Of a DNA stretch of 6,862 nt, positions 1-6,426 are shown one piece after another. Source of the DNA: Methanomicrobiales archaeon. GTDB taxonomy: Archaea > Halobacteriota > Methanomicrobia > Methanomicrobiales > Methanoculleaceae. The translations under genes were made by a program, and so were the position numbers. Under the pieces are notes generated by a model. The model saw only the letters and a program-made list of their open reading frames with translations, did no database searches and was not told the DNA's origin. The stretch is from contig JAAZGM010000005.1 in the NCBI GenBank assembly GCA_012511245.1, positions 1-6,862 of the forward strand, read 5' to 3'. How positions within the stretch are numbered: position 1 is the first letter of the stretch; every line of letters starts with the position of its first letter.

Positions 1-1082
1 GAGGGTTTGTGCCCCTCGATCTCGAGCAGGCGCAGATAGAGTTCGCGCTCCTCCTCCGTTAGGCGTTCGGGCACAACGATCCGAACCCGGACCAGCATAT
101 CGCCGGGCTTCGTCTGCCACCGCACGCCCTCGCCCCGTATCTTCAACCCGGTGTCGTGCTGCACGCCGGTGGGGATATCCAGGACGACCGTGCGCCCGTC
201 GATCGTCTTCACCTCGACCTCGGAACCGAGCGCTGCCTGGGCGGGGGTGATCTCGATTCCCGTCTCGAGATCGTCGCCCCGCCGGGTGAACGACCGATGC
301 GGCGTAACGCTGATCTCGATATAGAGATCGCCGGGCGGCGCACCATACTCTCCGGCGTCCCCGTAGCCCTCCATCCGGAGGCGCATCCCGGTATCCACGC
401 CCGGCGGAACCTTGACATTCACCGTCTGGCGGGCGCGCCGGTGCCCCGTCCCACCGCAGGCCTTACACCGGACCTCCGGCACTTTTCCCCGGCCGCTGCA
501 GGTCGTGCAGGTGCTCATCCGGACAAAGTTCCCGAAGATCGACTGGCTCATCTGCCGCATCTGGCCGCTGCCGCCGCAGGTCGGACAGGTGGTGGTCTTC
601 TTCGTCTCGCTCCCCGACCCGTCACATTCAGGGCAGGGCTCGACGTGGTCGACGCCGACCTCTTTTTCGGTCCCGAACACCGCCTCCTTGAGCGTGATGC
701 GCATCCTCATCAGGAGGTCGGCGCCGGGGCGCGGACCGGCATGCTGCCGGCCCCCGCCGCCGCCGAAGAACGTCTCGAAGATATCCCCGAACCCGGAGAA
801 GTCGGCGTTAAACCCGCCGGAGAATCCTCCTCCGCCGGCATACGATCCTTTCGACGCGCTGCTGTATGCCTCGTGCCCCATATTGTCATACTGGGCACGT
901 TTCTGCGCATCGGAGAGGACGCTGTAGGCCTCGTTGATCTTCTTGAAACGCTCCTCAGCCCCCTCCTCCTTGCAGACGTCGGGATGGTATTTCCTCGCCA
1001 GGTTCCGGTAGGCTTTTTTGATCTCCTTCTCATCGGCGCCTCGCGGAACACCGAGGATATCATAGTAGCTGTCCGGACCCAT
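1..1082 (-). CDS. dnaJ: Chaperone protein DnaJ (Hsp40), 3' end beyond the window
   Basis: This is the Hsp40 co-chaperone, which delivers unfolded substrates to DnaK and stimulates its ATPase in the cytoplasm. Reading the minus strand from ATG 1082-1080 gives 360 residues with no stop before the left edge. Family length is about 370-385, so only the last few residues are missing. Order of parts: J domain at about 1-70 with the HPD motif at H33-P34-D35; a Gly/Phe-rich linker at about 80-115 containing GDIFETFFGG; four intact CxxCxGxG zinc repeats at C150/C153, C166/C169, C192/C195 and C206/C209; then the C-terminal substrate-binding domains. It is therefore a full type I DnaJ. The start lies 5 bases after the dnaK stop, so it is the third gene of grpE-dnaK-dnaJ. 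The GTGAGG before the start overlaps the dnaK stop and is a weak ribosome site, which suggests translational coupling. Identity is secure. Confidence 0.97.
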   Translation of the reverse strand, partial: MGPDSYYDILGVPRGADEKEIKKAYRNLARKYHPDVCKEEGAEERFKKINEAYSVLSDAQKRAQYDNMGHEAYSSASKGSYAGGGGFSGGFNADFSGFGDIFETFFGGGGGRQHAGPRPGADLLMRMRITLKEAVFGTEKEVGVDHVEPCPECDGSGSETKKTTTCPTCGGSGQMRQMSQSIFGNFVRMSTCTTCSGRGKVPEVRCKACGGTGHRRARQTVNVKVPPGVDTGMRLRMEGYGDAGEYGAPPGDLYIEISVTPHRSFTRRGDDLETGIEITPAQAALGSEVEVKTIDGRTVVLDIPTGVQHDTGLKIRGEGVRWQTKPGDMLVRVRIVVPERLTEEERELYLRLLEIEGHKP

Positions 1083-1087
1083 CGACC

Positions 1088-2920
1088 TCACTCTTCTTTG
1101 ACTTCGTAATCAGCATCGACGACAGTATCATCCTTCTTTGCGGCCCCCTCCGCCTGCTGTTGAGCGGCGGCCTGCTGTTGTGCCTGCTGGTACATCTTTG
1201 CCGTAACCGCATATACGGCTTCGGTCAGGGTATCCATCTTCTGCTTGATGGCCTCAAGATCGTCGCCCTCGAGCACCTTCTTGAGGTCGGCGATCGCATC
1301 CTCGATCTTCTGGCGCTCCGCGTCATCGATGACATCTTTTGCGTCTTTCATCGCCCGCTCGGCGGTGAAGATAGCGGTGTCGGCGGTGTTCCTGAGATCG
1401 ATCTCCTCGCGTTTCTTCTGATCTTCCGCCTCGAACTTCTTTGCGTCGTCCATCATCCGCTGGATCTCGGCCTCGGACGGGCGGGAATCCTGCGGCTTGA
1501 TGGTGATCGACTGCTCGTTTCCTGTGCCGAGGTCTTTTGCCGAGACGTGGACGATGCCGTTCGCATCGATATCGAACGTGACCTCGATCTGCGGGATGCC
1601 CCGGGGTGCGGCCGGGATACCGGTGAGCTGGAACCGGCCGAGCGTGAAGTTGTCCTTCGCGAGCGCCCGCTCGCCCTGCATCACGTGGATCTCGACCGAT
1701 GTCTGGCCATCGGCGGCGGTCGAGAAGATCTGGCTCTTCCTCGTCGGGATGGTCGTGTTGCGCTCGATCAGTTTCGTTGCGATGCCGCCGAGCGTCTCGA
1801 TGCCGAGCGAGAGCGGCGTCACATCGAGGAGCAGCACATCCTTCGTCTCGCCCGTCAGGACGCCTGCCTGGATGGCAGCGCCGAGGGCGACGCACTCGTC
1901 GGGGTTGATGCCTTTATCAGGCTCCTTCTTGAGGATCTTCTTTATGGTCTCCTGGACAAGCGGCACCCGGGTCGACCCGCCGACGAGGAGAACGTGGTCT
2001 ATGTCGTCAGCGCCGAGTTTGGCGTCGGCAAGCGCCTGCTTCACCGGACCGAGGGTCGAGTCGACGAGATCGGCGATGAGGCTCTCGAACTTCGCACGGG
2101 TGAGGTCGAAGTCAAGGAACTTCGGGCCGCTCTCCGTCGTGGTGATGTAGGGCAGGTTGATGTTCGTCTTCTGGACGGTGGAGAGCTCGATCTTCGCGTT
2201 CTCTGCCGCATCCCGGAGGCGCTGCATGGCGACCGGATCTTTCCGGAGATCGGCGCCTTCTTTCTTCTTGAACTCATCGACCAGGTGGTCGACGACCAGT
2301 TTGTCGAAGTCGTCGCCGCCGAGACGGTTGTTGCCGGCGGTCGACTTGACCTCAAAGACCCCGTCGCCGAGCTGGAGGATGGAGACATCGAACGTCCCGC
2401 CACCGAGATCGTAGACGAGCACTGTAGAGTCGCCTTCCTTGTCGATGCCGTAGGCAAGCGCGCTCGCGGTCGGTTCGTTGATGATCCGGAGCACCTCAAG
2501 CCCCGCAACGGTCCCGGCATCCTTCGTTGCCTGCCGCTGTGCATCGTTGAAGTAGGCAGGCACCGTGATGACGGCCCTCGTGATCTTCTCGCCCAGGTAC
2601 TCTTCCGCGTCCAGTTTCATCTTCTGGAGTATCATCGCAGAGATCTCCTGCGGCGTGTAGGTCTTGTCCCCGATGGCAACCGTCTCGCTCGTACCCATCC
2701 TGCGCTTGATCGACTGGATAGTGCGGTTCGGGTTCGTGATCGCCTGCCGCTTTGCAACGGTGCCGACCAGCCGCTCGCCCTCTTTGGTGAACGCTACAAC
2801 GGACGGGGTGGTTCTGCCGCCCTCAGCGTTGGCGATGACCGTCGCCCGCCCGCCTTCCATGATCGCCATACACGAGTTGGTTGTCCCGAGATCGATACCA
2901 AGAACTTTTTCCGAAACCAT
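1088..2920 (-). CDS. dnaK: Chaperone protein DnaK (Hsp70)
   Basis: This is the ATP-dependent Hsp70 chaperone, which binds exposed hydrophobic stretches of unfolded proteins. It has 610 residues, close to other archaeal and Gram-positive DnaKs and shorter than E. coli (638). The nucleotide-binding domain spans about 1-360, with the phosphate-1 loop GIDLGTTNS at 8-16, phosphate-2 DLGGGTFDVS at 171-180 and the adenosine motif VLLVGGSTRVP at 310-320. The interdomain linker DVLLLDVTPL is at 361-370. The substrate-binding beta domain runs to about 500, followed by the helical lid. A Gln/Ala-rich tail ends in charged VDADYEVKEE. The segment between residues 75 and 110 lacks the roughly two-dozen-residue insertion of proteobacterial DnaK. 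The start is fixed by the GIDLGTTNS spacing and a strong GGAGGAA ribosome site. It lies 3 bases after grpE and 5 before dnaJ. No key residue appears to be missing. Confidence 0.99.
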   Translation of the reverse strand: MVSEKVLGIDLGTTNSCMAIMEGGRATVIANAEGGRTTPSVVAFTKEGERLVGTVAKRQAITNPNRTIQSIKRRMGTSETVAIGDKTYTPQEISAMILQKMKLDAEEYLGEKITRAVITVPAYFNDAQRQATKDAGTVAGLEVLRIINEPTASALAYGIDKEGDSTVLVYDLGGGTFDVSILQLGDGVFEVKSTAGNNRLGGDDFDKLVVDHLVDEFKKKEGADLRKDPVAMQRLRDAAENAKIELSTVQKTNINLPYITTTESGPKFLDFDLTRAKFESLIADLVDSTLGPVKQALADAKLGADDIDHVLLVGGSTRVPLVQETIKKILKKEPDKGINPDECVALGAAIQAGVLTGETKDVLLLDVTPLSLGIETLGGIATKLIERNTTIPTRKSQIFSTAADGQTSVEIHVMQGERALAKDNFTLGRFQLTGIPAAPRGIPQIEVTFDIDANGIVHVSAKDLGTGNEQSITIKPQDSRPSEAEIQRMMDDAKKFEAEDQKKREEIDLRNTADTAIFTAERAMKDAKDVIDDAERQKIEDAIADLKKVLEGDDLEAIKQKMDTLTEAVYAVTAKMYQQAQQQAAAQQQAEGAAKKDDTVVDADYEVKEE

Positions 2921-2923
2921 TGA

Positions 2924-3433
2924 TTATTCCTCCAATCCTTTAGATACTACGACTTTTGCGCATCTGATGATCTTATCCTGCATACGGTATCCGCAAACGA
3001 CCTCATCGATCACGGTTCCTTCTGCTGTGTCCGAAGGCACACAGGCTATCGCCTCGTGGCACTCCGGGTCGAACGGAAGGTTCCGACACTCGATAGGTTC
3101 GATGCCGTGCCGCTCAAGGATGGTCGTGAAGAGCTTCTTGATCTGCTCCATCCCCTCCCTGAGCCCTGCACCTTCGGCTTTCTCCGCCCGCTCGAAGTTA
3201 TCGATGACCTCGAGCAACTCCACCGCGAAATCTTCGATGGCAAATGTTGTGCGGGCGTCGATCTCACGGGCCATTCGTCTCCGGTAGTTGTCGAAATCTG
3301 CTGCAAGGCGCAGATAACGGCTGTTCAGGTCGTCATATGTCTTCTGCAGCTCCTCAAGCGTTGGAGATGCTGCATCCGCCTTATATGCGAGATCCTGTTG
3401 CTTCTCGTTTGGTCCGGATGTATCCTCCTTCAT
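2924..3433 (-). CDS. grpE: Nucleotide exchange factor GrpE
   Basis: GrpE is the exchange factor that releases ADP from DnaK and so resets the chaperone cycle. The 169-residue protein has the usual layout: a variable polar N terminus (1-25), a long dimerising helix at about 25-110 carrying the conserved LRLAADFDNYRRR stretch at 41-53, and a C-terminal beta domain. That domain has the family pattern NLPFDPECHEAI at 118-129 and a degenerate GrpE signature at about 142-165 (EVVCGYRMQDKIIRCAKVVV). Five cysteines (116, 125, 131, 147, 158) all fall in the beta domain, which is unusual for this family. It is the first gene of the operon, 3 bases before dnaK, with no hrcA repressor gene in front. The start at 3433 gives the expected N terminus and lies about 40 bases from the predicted transcription start. 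The upstream GGTTAGG is only a modest ribosome site. Confidence 0.96.
   Translation of the reverse strand: MKEDTSGPNEKQQDLAYKADAASPTLEELQKTYDDLNSRYLRLAADFDNYRRRMAREIDARTTFAIEDFAVELLEVIDNFERAEKAEGAGLREGMEQIKKLFTTILERHGIEPIECRNLPFDPECHEAIACVPSDTAEGTVIDEVVCGYRMQDKIIRCAKVVVSKGLEE
2927..2933 (-). promoter_or_regulatory. dnaK ribosome-binding site inside the grpE 3' end
   Basis: The minus strand reads GGAGGAA 6 bases before the dnaK ATG. It overlaps the last codons and stop of grpE (LEE then TAA). It decides the dnaK start and ties dnaK initiation to ribosomes finishing grpE. Confidence 0.8.
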
Positions 3434-3459
3434 ACGCCTAACCTGTCTCAGAACGATAA

Positions 3460-3494
3460 AATGTAGTTGTTCGATTATCTATTGTAATGTAGTT
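3460..3494 (-). repeat. Pair of 9-base direct repeats around the predicted grpE start site
   Basis: AACTACATT (minus strand) occurs exactly at 3494-3486 and again at 3468-3460, 26 bases apart start to start. The first copy abuts the TATA box. The second lies just past the predicted transcription start and sits inside an imperfect inverted repeat, GAAC (3451-3454) with GTTC (3469-3472). This placement suits a repressor that blocks polymerase or TBP. A regulatory role is inference. Confidence 0.4.
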
Positions 3495-3508
3495 CTATAT
3501 ATTATTAA
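3495..3508 (-). promoter_or_regulatory. Predicted TATA box of the grpE-dnaK-dnaJ operon
   Basis: The minus strand reads TTAATAATATATAG, an archaeal TATA-like box in otherwise GC-rich DNA. A start about 25-27 bases downstream would fall near 3473 and leave a leader of about 40 bases before the grpE ATG. The bacterial CIRCE repeat (TTAGCACTC/GAGTGCTAA) is absent, so control is likely of archaeal type. This is predicted from sequence only. Confidence 0.6.
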
Positions 3509-3589
3509 CTCATGCGGCAGACATCTATCTCTTCTAACCGCCCGGATCTCTGATTGGCCTCTCATCTGCCGATATTCTTCCCTCTATAC

Positions 3590-3675
3590 GCGGTTTTGCG
3601 GGCAGAAGGCGGCATTCTTCTCCGGTCGTACCGGTGTTCTCCCGGTCGGGGGAATATGGGCGGTTTTGCGGGCAG
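3590..3675 (+). repeat. 16-base exact direct repeat upstream of purH
   Basis: GCGGTTTTGCGGGCAG occurs at 3590-3605 and again, without mismatch, at 3660-3675, a 70-base period. The second copy ends about 5 bases before the purH TATA box, an activator-like position. A shorter CCGGTCG repeat lies between them at 3622-3628 and 3642-3648. The TTTT core differs from the surrounding GC-rich DNA. It may be a pair of regulator sites for purH, or a remnant of a local duplication. Confidence 0.55.
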
Positions 3676-3679
3676 CGCC

Positions 3680-3690
3680 AGATATATCTC
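3680..3690 (+). promoter_or_regulatory. Predicted TATA box of purH
   Basis: AGATATATCTC lies about 27 bases before the purH ATG at 3713. At usual archaeal spacing, transcription would start at or within a few bases of the start codon. The mRNA would then be leaderless, consistent with there being no Shine-Dalgarno sequence before the ATG. Confidence 0.55.
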
Positions 3691-3712
3691 GTTACCGTGC
3701 CCACGGGTACCC

Positions 3713-5197
3713 ATGAAGTGGGCACTGCTGTCTGTCTGGGACAAGACGGGCATCGTTGATCTTGCAAAGGTGCTTGTCGAGCACGGTTTTGGTATCCTCT
3801 CTTCCGGCGGCACCGGGGCTGCGCTCGCTGAGGCCGGGATTCCATACACCGATGTCTCCACCTACACGGGCTCTCCGGAGATGATGCACGGGCGGGTCAA
3901 GACCCTCCACCCGAAGATCCATGGGGGCATCCTCGGGCGCCGGGGTATCGACGACGCCGTGATGCAGGAGCATGGGATCGAGCCGATCGACCTCGTGGTG
4001 GTGAACCTCTATCCCTTCGAGGCGATGCGGGACGCGGGGCTCGGCATCGACGAGATCATCGAGTACATCGATATCGGCGGCCCGGCGATGGTGCGGGCGG
4101 CGGCGAAGAACCATAAGCACGTTGCGGTCGTGGTGGATACCGGCGATTACGGGGAGGTCGCGGATGCTGTCCGGCGGGGCGGGTTCACAGCGGAAGAGCG
4201 CCTCGCCCTTGCTGCGAAGGCATTTGCCCGGACGGCGGCCTACGACGGTGCGATCGTGAACTACCTCACCGGCATCGGTCGATCGTTCCCCGAGACCCTC
4301 ACCCTCCAGTTTGGAAACGGCCGGGCGCTCCGTTACGGCGAGAACCCTCATCAGGCAGCGGCGGTCTACGGCGACACCGGCCTCGCGGGAGAGGAGCCCC
4401 TCCAGGGGAAGGCGATGTCCTACAACAACTACCTCGACGTCAATGCCGCGGTCGGCCTTCTTCGTGAGTTCGATGAGTGCGCCGTCGTCATCGTGAAGCA
4501 CAACAACCCCTGCGGTGTCGCGACCGGCGAGAACCTCCTCGAGACTTACATCGCCGCCCGCGAGGTCGATCCGATCTCGGCCTACGGTTCGATCGTCGCG
4601 ATGAACCGCGAGGTCGGGGCGGACGTCGCCCGTGAACTTGCCGGAACGTTCGTCGAGGTCGTCGTCGCCCCGTCGTTCACGCCCGAGGCTCTTGAGATCA
4701 TGAAGGCGAAGGAGAACATGCGGGTGCTTCGGCTGCCTGAGCCGGTGGTTCGGGACGAGGTCAGGAGCATCGACGGCGGCGCCCTCATCCAGAGGACAGA
4801 GCCCTATCGCGAGGACTGGCGGGTCGTGACCGAGCGGGAGCCCACCGCCCACGAGATGCAGGCGATGCAACTTGCCCTGAAGGTCTGCAAGCACACGAAG
4901 AGCAACGCCATCGTGTTTGCAGACGAAAAAGCGGTCATCGGGATCGGTGCCGGCCAGATGAACCGGGTCGAGTCTGCAAAGATTGCGGCGGCAAACGCCC
5001 GAACCCCCCTTGCCGGCTCGGCGGTTGCCTCGGACGCCTTCCTCCCCTTCCCCGACACCCTGGAGGTCGCGGCGGCAGCGGGTGCGACGGCGCTCGTCCA
5101 GCCGGGCGGCTCGATCCGGGATCAGGAGGTCATCGACGCGGCAAATAGGCTCAATGTCGCGATGATCTTCACCGGTGTGCGGCACTTCCGGCACTGA
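3713..5197 (+). CDS. purH: Bifunctional PurH: AICAR formyltransferase / IMP cyclohydrolase
   Basis: PurH catalyses the last two steps of de novo IMP synthesis: formylation of AICAR by 10-formyl-tetrahydrofolate, then ring closure to IMP. The 494-residue protein is slightly shorter than bacterial forms (about 510-530). The N-terminal IMP cyclohydrolase (MGS-like) domain covers about 1-150, with SVWDKTGIVDLA at 7-18, SSGGTG at 30-35, GRVKTLHPKIHGGIL at 60-74 and VVVNLYPF at 95-102. The C-terminal transformylase domain has RYGENPHQ at 207-214, the catalytic Lys-His in VKHNNPCGVA (K262, H263), SNAIVFAD at 397-404, GIGAGQMNRVES at 410-421, SDAFLPFPD at 440-448 and the typical ending TGVRHFRH. The frame stays open upstream to 3554, but that stretch holds repeats and the TATA box and looks non-coding. 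The start at 3713 matches the family N terminus. It is divergent from grpE and appears monocistronic. No defect is seen. Confidence 0.97.
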   Translation: MKWALLSVWDKTGIVDLAKVLVEHGFGILSSGGTGAALAEAGIPYTDVSTYTGSPEMMHGRVKTLHPKIHGGILGRRGIDDAVMQEHGIEPIDLVVVNLYPFEAMRDAGLGIDEIIEYIDIGGPAMVRAAAKNHKHVAVVVDTGDYGEVADAVRRGGFTAEERLALAAKAFARTAAYDGAIVNYLTGIGRSFPETLTLQFGNGRALRYGENPHQAAAVYGDTGLAGEEPLQGKAMSYNNYLDVNAAVGLLREFDECAVVIVKHNNPCGVATGENLLETYIAAREVDPISAYGSIVAMNREVGADVARELAGTFVEVVVAPSFTPEALEIMKAKENMRVLRLPEPVVRDEVRSIDGGALIQRTEPYREDWRVVTEREPTAHEMQAMQLALKVCKHTKSNAIVFADEKAVIGIGAGQMNRVESAKIAAANARTPLAGSAVASDAFLPFPDTLEVAAAAGATALVQPGGSIRDQEVIDAANRLNVAMIFTGVRHFRH

Positions 5198-5200
5198 TCC

Positions 5201-5206
5201 TTTTTT
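5201..5206 (+). terminator. T-run after purH
   Basis: Six T residues begin 4 bases after the purH stop. Archaeal RNA polymerase terminates at T-rich runs without needing a hairpin, and none is evident here. The run is short, so this is a moderate call. Confidence 0.4.
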
Positions 5207-5211
5207 CCGCC

Positions 5212-5544
5212 ATGAGGATCGAACTGGTCCGGGATGATAAACGGCAGCCCTGACCTGCTGCTCGAAGACGACGGGCAGGAGTCGATGCCTGCCTCGACCA
5301 CGGGGATATGACCGGGGTCGGGTGAACGTCTGCGTGGGTGACGTGTGCGGGCAACGCCATCTATGAACGATAGCCACGAGGGGTTTCGGGGCTGCGGCAG
5401 ATCCTCGTGCATTACTGGGACCTGTGCCGCACAATGCTCGTCGGCACGGACAACTCCCATTGCATCGAGAACAACTTCTTCGATCACGACATCCACCCGA
5501 TCTCCGACTGCAGCAAACGACCCATCGATATGATCTCCACCTGA
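5212..5544 (+). pseudogene. Decayed GNAT-family N-acetyltransferase
   Basis: No intact frame exists here, but fragments in successive frames line up, in order, with the GNAT acetyltransferase type related to Bacillus YvbK (similarity judged from memory). ATG 5212 gives MRIELVRDDKRQ and then a stop at 5251-5253. A one-base shift gives PDLLLEDDGQESM (5249-5287). A second shift, fitting a loss of about 7 bases, gives CLDHGDM (5290-5310). A third gives RGRVNVCVGD (5313-5342). An open stretch at 5374-5544 carries TMLVGTDNS, ENNFFDHDIHPI and PIDMIST and then TGA. Intact relatives have about 140-150 residues, and the centre with the acetyl-CoA loop (Q/RxxGxG/A) appears to be missing. Multiple shifts plus deletion argue against sequencing error or programmed frameshifting. 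If intact it would move an acetyl group from acetyl-CoA to a small-molecule or protein amine. No promoter or ribosome site was seen. Confidence 0.65.
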
Positions 5545-5593
5545 GACAGGAGTTTTGGACCTGCGGCGGACCGAAACCCATGCCCATACAAAC

Positions 5594-5603
5594 TGTTATA
5601 TCT
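5594..5603 (+). promoter_or_regulatory. Predicted TATA box of the DUF4013 gene
   Basis: GTTATATCTT is the only AT-rich box just before this gene. A start about 25 bases downstream would leave a leader of roughly 15-20 bases that just includes the GGAGGCGAT ribosome site. It separates this gene transcriptionally from purH and the pseudogene. Confidence 0.5.
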
Positions 5604-5623
5604 TCCCCCTCCTCTCCACGGCC

Positions 5624-5632
5624 GGAGGCGAT
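5624..5632 (+). promoter_or_regulatory. Ribosome-binding site of the DUF4013 gene
   Basis: GGAGGCGAT is one mismatch from the ideal GGAGGTGAT and ends 6 bases before ATG 5639. It selects that start over the in-frame ATG at 5555, which lies upstream of the predicted TATA box. Confidence 0.75.
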
Positions 5633-5638
5633 ACGCGT

Positions 5639-6331
5639 ATGGACTACGGCAGACTCATCTCCGGGTCGCTTGGTTACACAAAGGATGCCCTCTGGGGCGA
5701 GTGGGGGCGGTGGGTTCTTCTGGTCTTCTTCTCGCTCATCCAGACGTTCACCCTCTTTTTGATACCGTTCTACAACGGCTATATCGTGCAGGTACTCTCC
5801 GGCCGGCAGCCTGCTCCTGAGATCGGCGACCTGAACAGGCTCTTTATCGACGGGTGGAAGTTGAACATCATCACCCTGATCTACCTCATCCCGGTCATCG
5901 CGGTCATGGTCTTCTTCGGTGGGGTTGCGGTTCTCACCGCTATTGCGGCAAAGGGGGCTGGCAACCCCGATGTATGGGCTTCAGCCATCACCGCCGCCTT
6001 CACCGGTATCGCGGTCGCCGCCCTCGTCTGGCTCGTCATATCGTTCATCTCCCTCATCGCCGTCGTGCGGTTCGCCCATACGGGGAGTTTCTTCCAGGCG
6101 TTCAATTTCAGGGCGATTATGGGGCATATCGGCCGGACCGGGTGGGGGGCTTGGATTGCCGCGGTCATCATCCTCATCCTCATCGGCCTTGTGTACACGA
6201 CCGCGACCATCCTCATCACCACGCTCCCTGTCCTCGGCTGGATCGTCAACCTCTTCCTCGGGGTGGTCTACAGCATCTTCCACGCCCGCTACCTTGCTGC
6301 GGCCTATGAGTGTGCTCCGGTGCGCGGGTGA
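5639..6331 (+). CDS. DUF4013 family multi-pass membrane protein
   Basis: This 230-residue integral membrane protein has no known biochemical function. Five hydrophobic segments are visible at about 24-44, 74-102, 114-142, 171-195 and 199-215, with no cleavable signal peptide. The N-terminal half has the pattern I associate with DUF4013: an aromatic-rich first helix, then LIPFYNGYIVQVLSGRQPAP at 41-60, a polar stretch with a DGWKLNIITLIYLIP motif at 71-85, and then a Gly/Ala-rich helix. RFAHTGSFFQAFNF at 144-157 separates the two helical halves, as in relatives. Such proteins are common, often as paralogues, in methanogens and haloarchaea. No catalytic or metal-binding residues stand out. Possible roles in membrane organisation or transport are speculation. 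It has its own promoter and ribosome site and is followed by a T-run, so it is probably transcribed alone. The family call rests on recognition of the pattern, not on a search. Confidence 0.85.
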   Translation: MDYGRLISGSLGYTKDALWGEWGRWVLLVFFSLIQTFTLFLIPFYNGYIVQVLSGRQPAPEIGDLNRLFIDGWKLNIITLIYLIPVIAVMVFFGGVAVLTAIAAKGAGNPDVWASAITAAFTGIAVAALVWLVISFISLIAVVRFAHTGSFFQAFNFRAIMGHIGRTGWGAWIAAVIILILIGLVYTTATILITTLPVLGWIVNLFLGVVYSIFHARYLAAAYECAPVRG

Positions 6332-6341
6332 AGTTTCGCGC

Positions 6342-6349
6342 TTTTTTTT
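6342..6349 (+). terminator. T8 terminator after the DUF4013 gene
   Basis: Eight consecutive T residues begin 10 bases after the stop codon, just after a GC-rich CGCGC. This is a good archaeal intrinsic terminator. It also stops plus-strand transcription from running into the convergent minus-strand gene. Confidence 0.6.
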
Positions 6350-6375
6350 GAAGCGACCATCAATGTCCCTTTGCC

Positions 6376-6391
6376 GGGAAGAGGCGTTCCC
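6376..6391. other. Small inverted repeat in the convergent intergenic region
   Basis: GGGAA (6376-6380) and TTCCC (6387-6391) form a perfect 5-bp stem with a 6-base loop between the two converging genes. No T-run follows closely on the plus strand. It may help 3'-end processing or be chance. The rest of 6350-6434 holds nothing I can assign. Confidence 0.3.
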
Positions 6392-6426
6392 TTCAGCAGG
6401 AGAACTACGTCATCTGGTGATTCATG

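Noticed and set aside
156..1109. A 317-codon plus-strand frame opposite dnaJ
   Set aside because: It is antisense to DnaJ, whose HPD motif and four zinc repeats are intact; the frame is an effect of high GC.
1160..2923. A 587-codon open frame on the plus strand opposite dnaK
   Set aside because: It mirrors the codon structure of dnaK in GC-rich DNA; the predicted protein is Arg/Asp/Leu-rich with no recognisable domain, and the opposite strand is certain.
3434..3560. A CIRCE/HrcA operator before grpE
   Set aside because: No TTAGCACTC-N9-GAGTGCTAA or close variant is present.
3695..3706. CCGTG/CACGG inverted repeat just before the purH start
   Set aside because: A 5-bp stem with a 2-base loop is too tight to form and would largely lie outside a leaderless message; likely chance.
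3554..3712. N-terminal extension of purH by 53 residues from ATG 3554
   Set aside because: The stretch contains the direct repeats and the TATA box, and family members begin at the residue matching ATG 3713.
5122..5496. A 124-codon minus-strand frame across the purH end and the pseudogene
   Set aside because: It overlaps the purH coding end and has no ribosome site; the plus-strand fragments give a coherent acetyltransferase match instead.
5212..5544. Programmed frameshifting to make an active acetyltransferase
   Set aside because: Several shifts in different directions would be needed, with no slippery sequence, and the central acetyl-CoA-binding region appears to be gone.
3692..5587. A 631-codon open frame on the minus strand opposite purH
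   Set aside because: It lies antisense to a clearly real purH and the translation is low-complexity Arg/His-rich without any domain.
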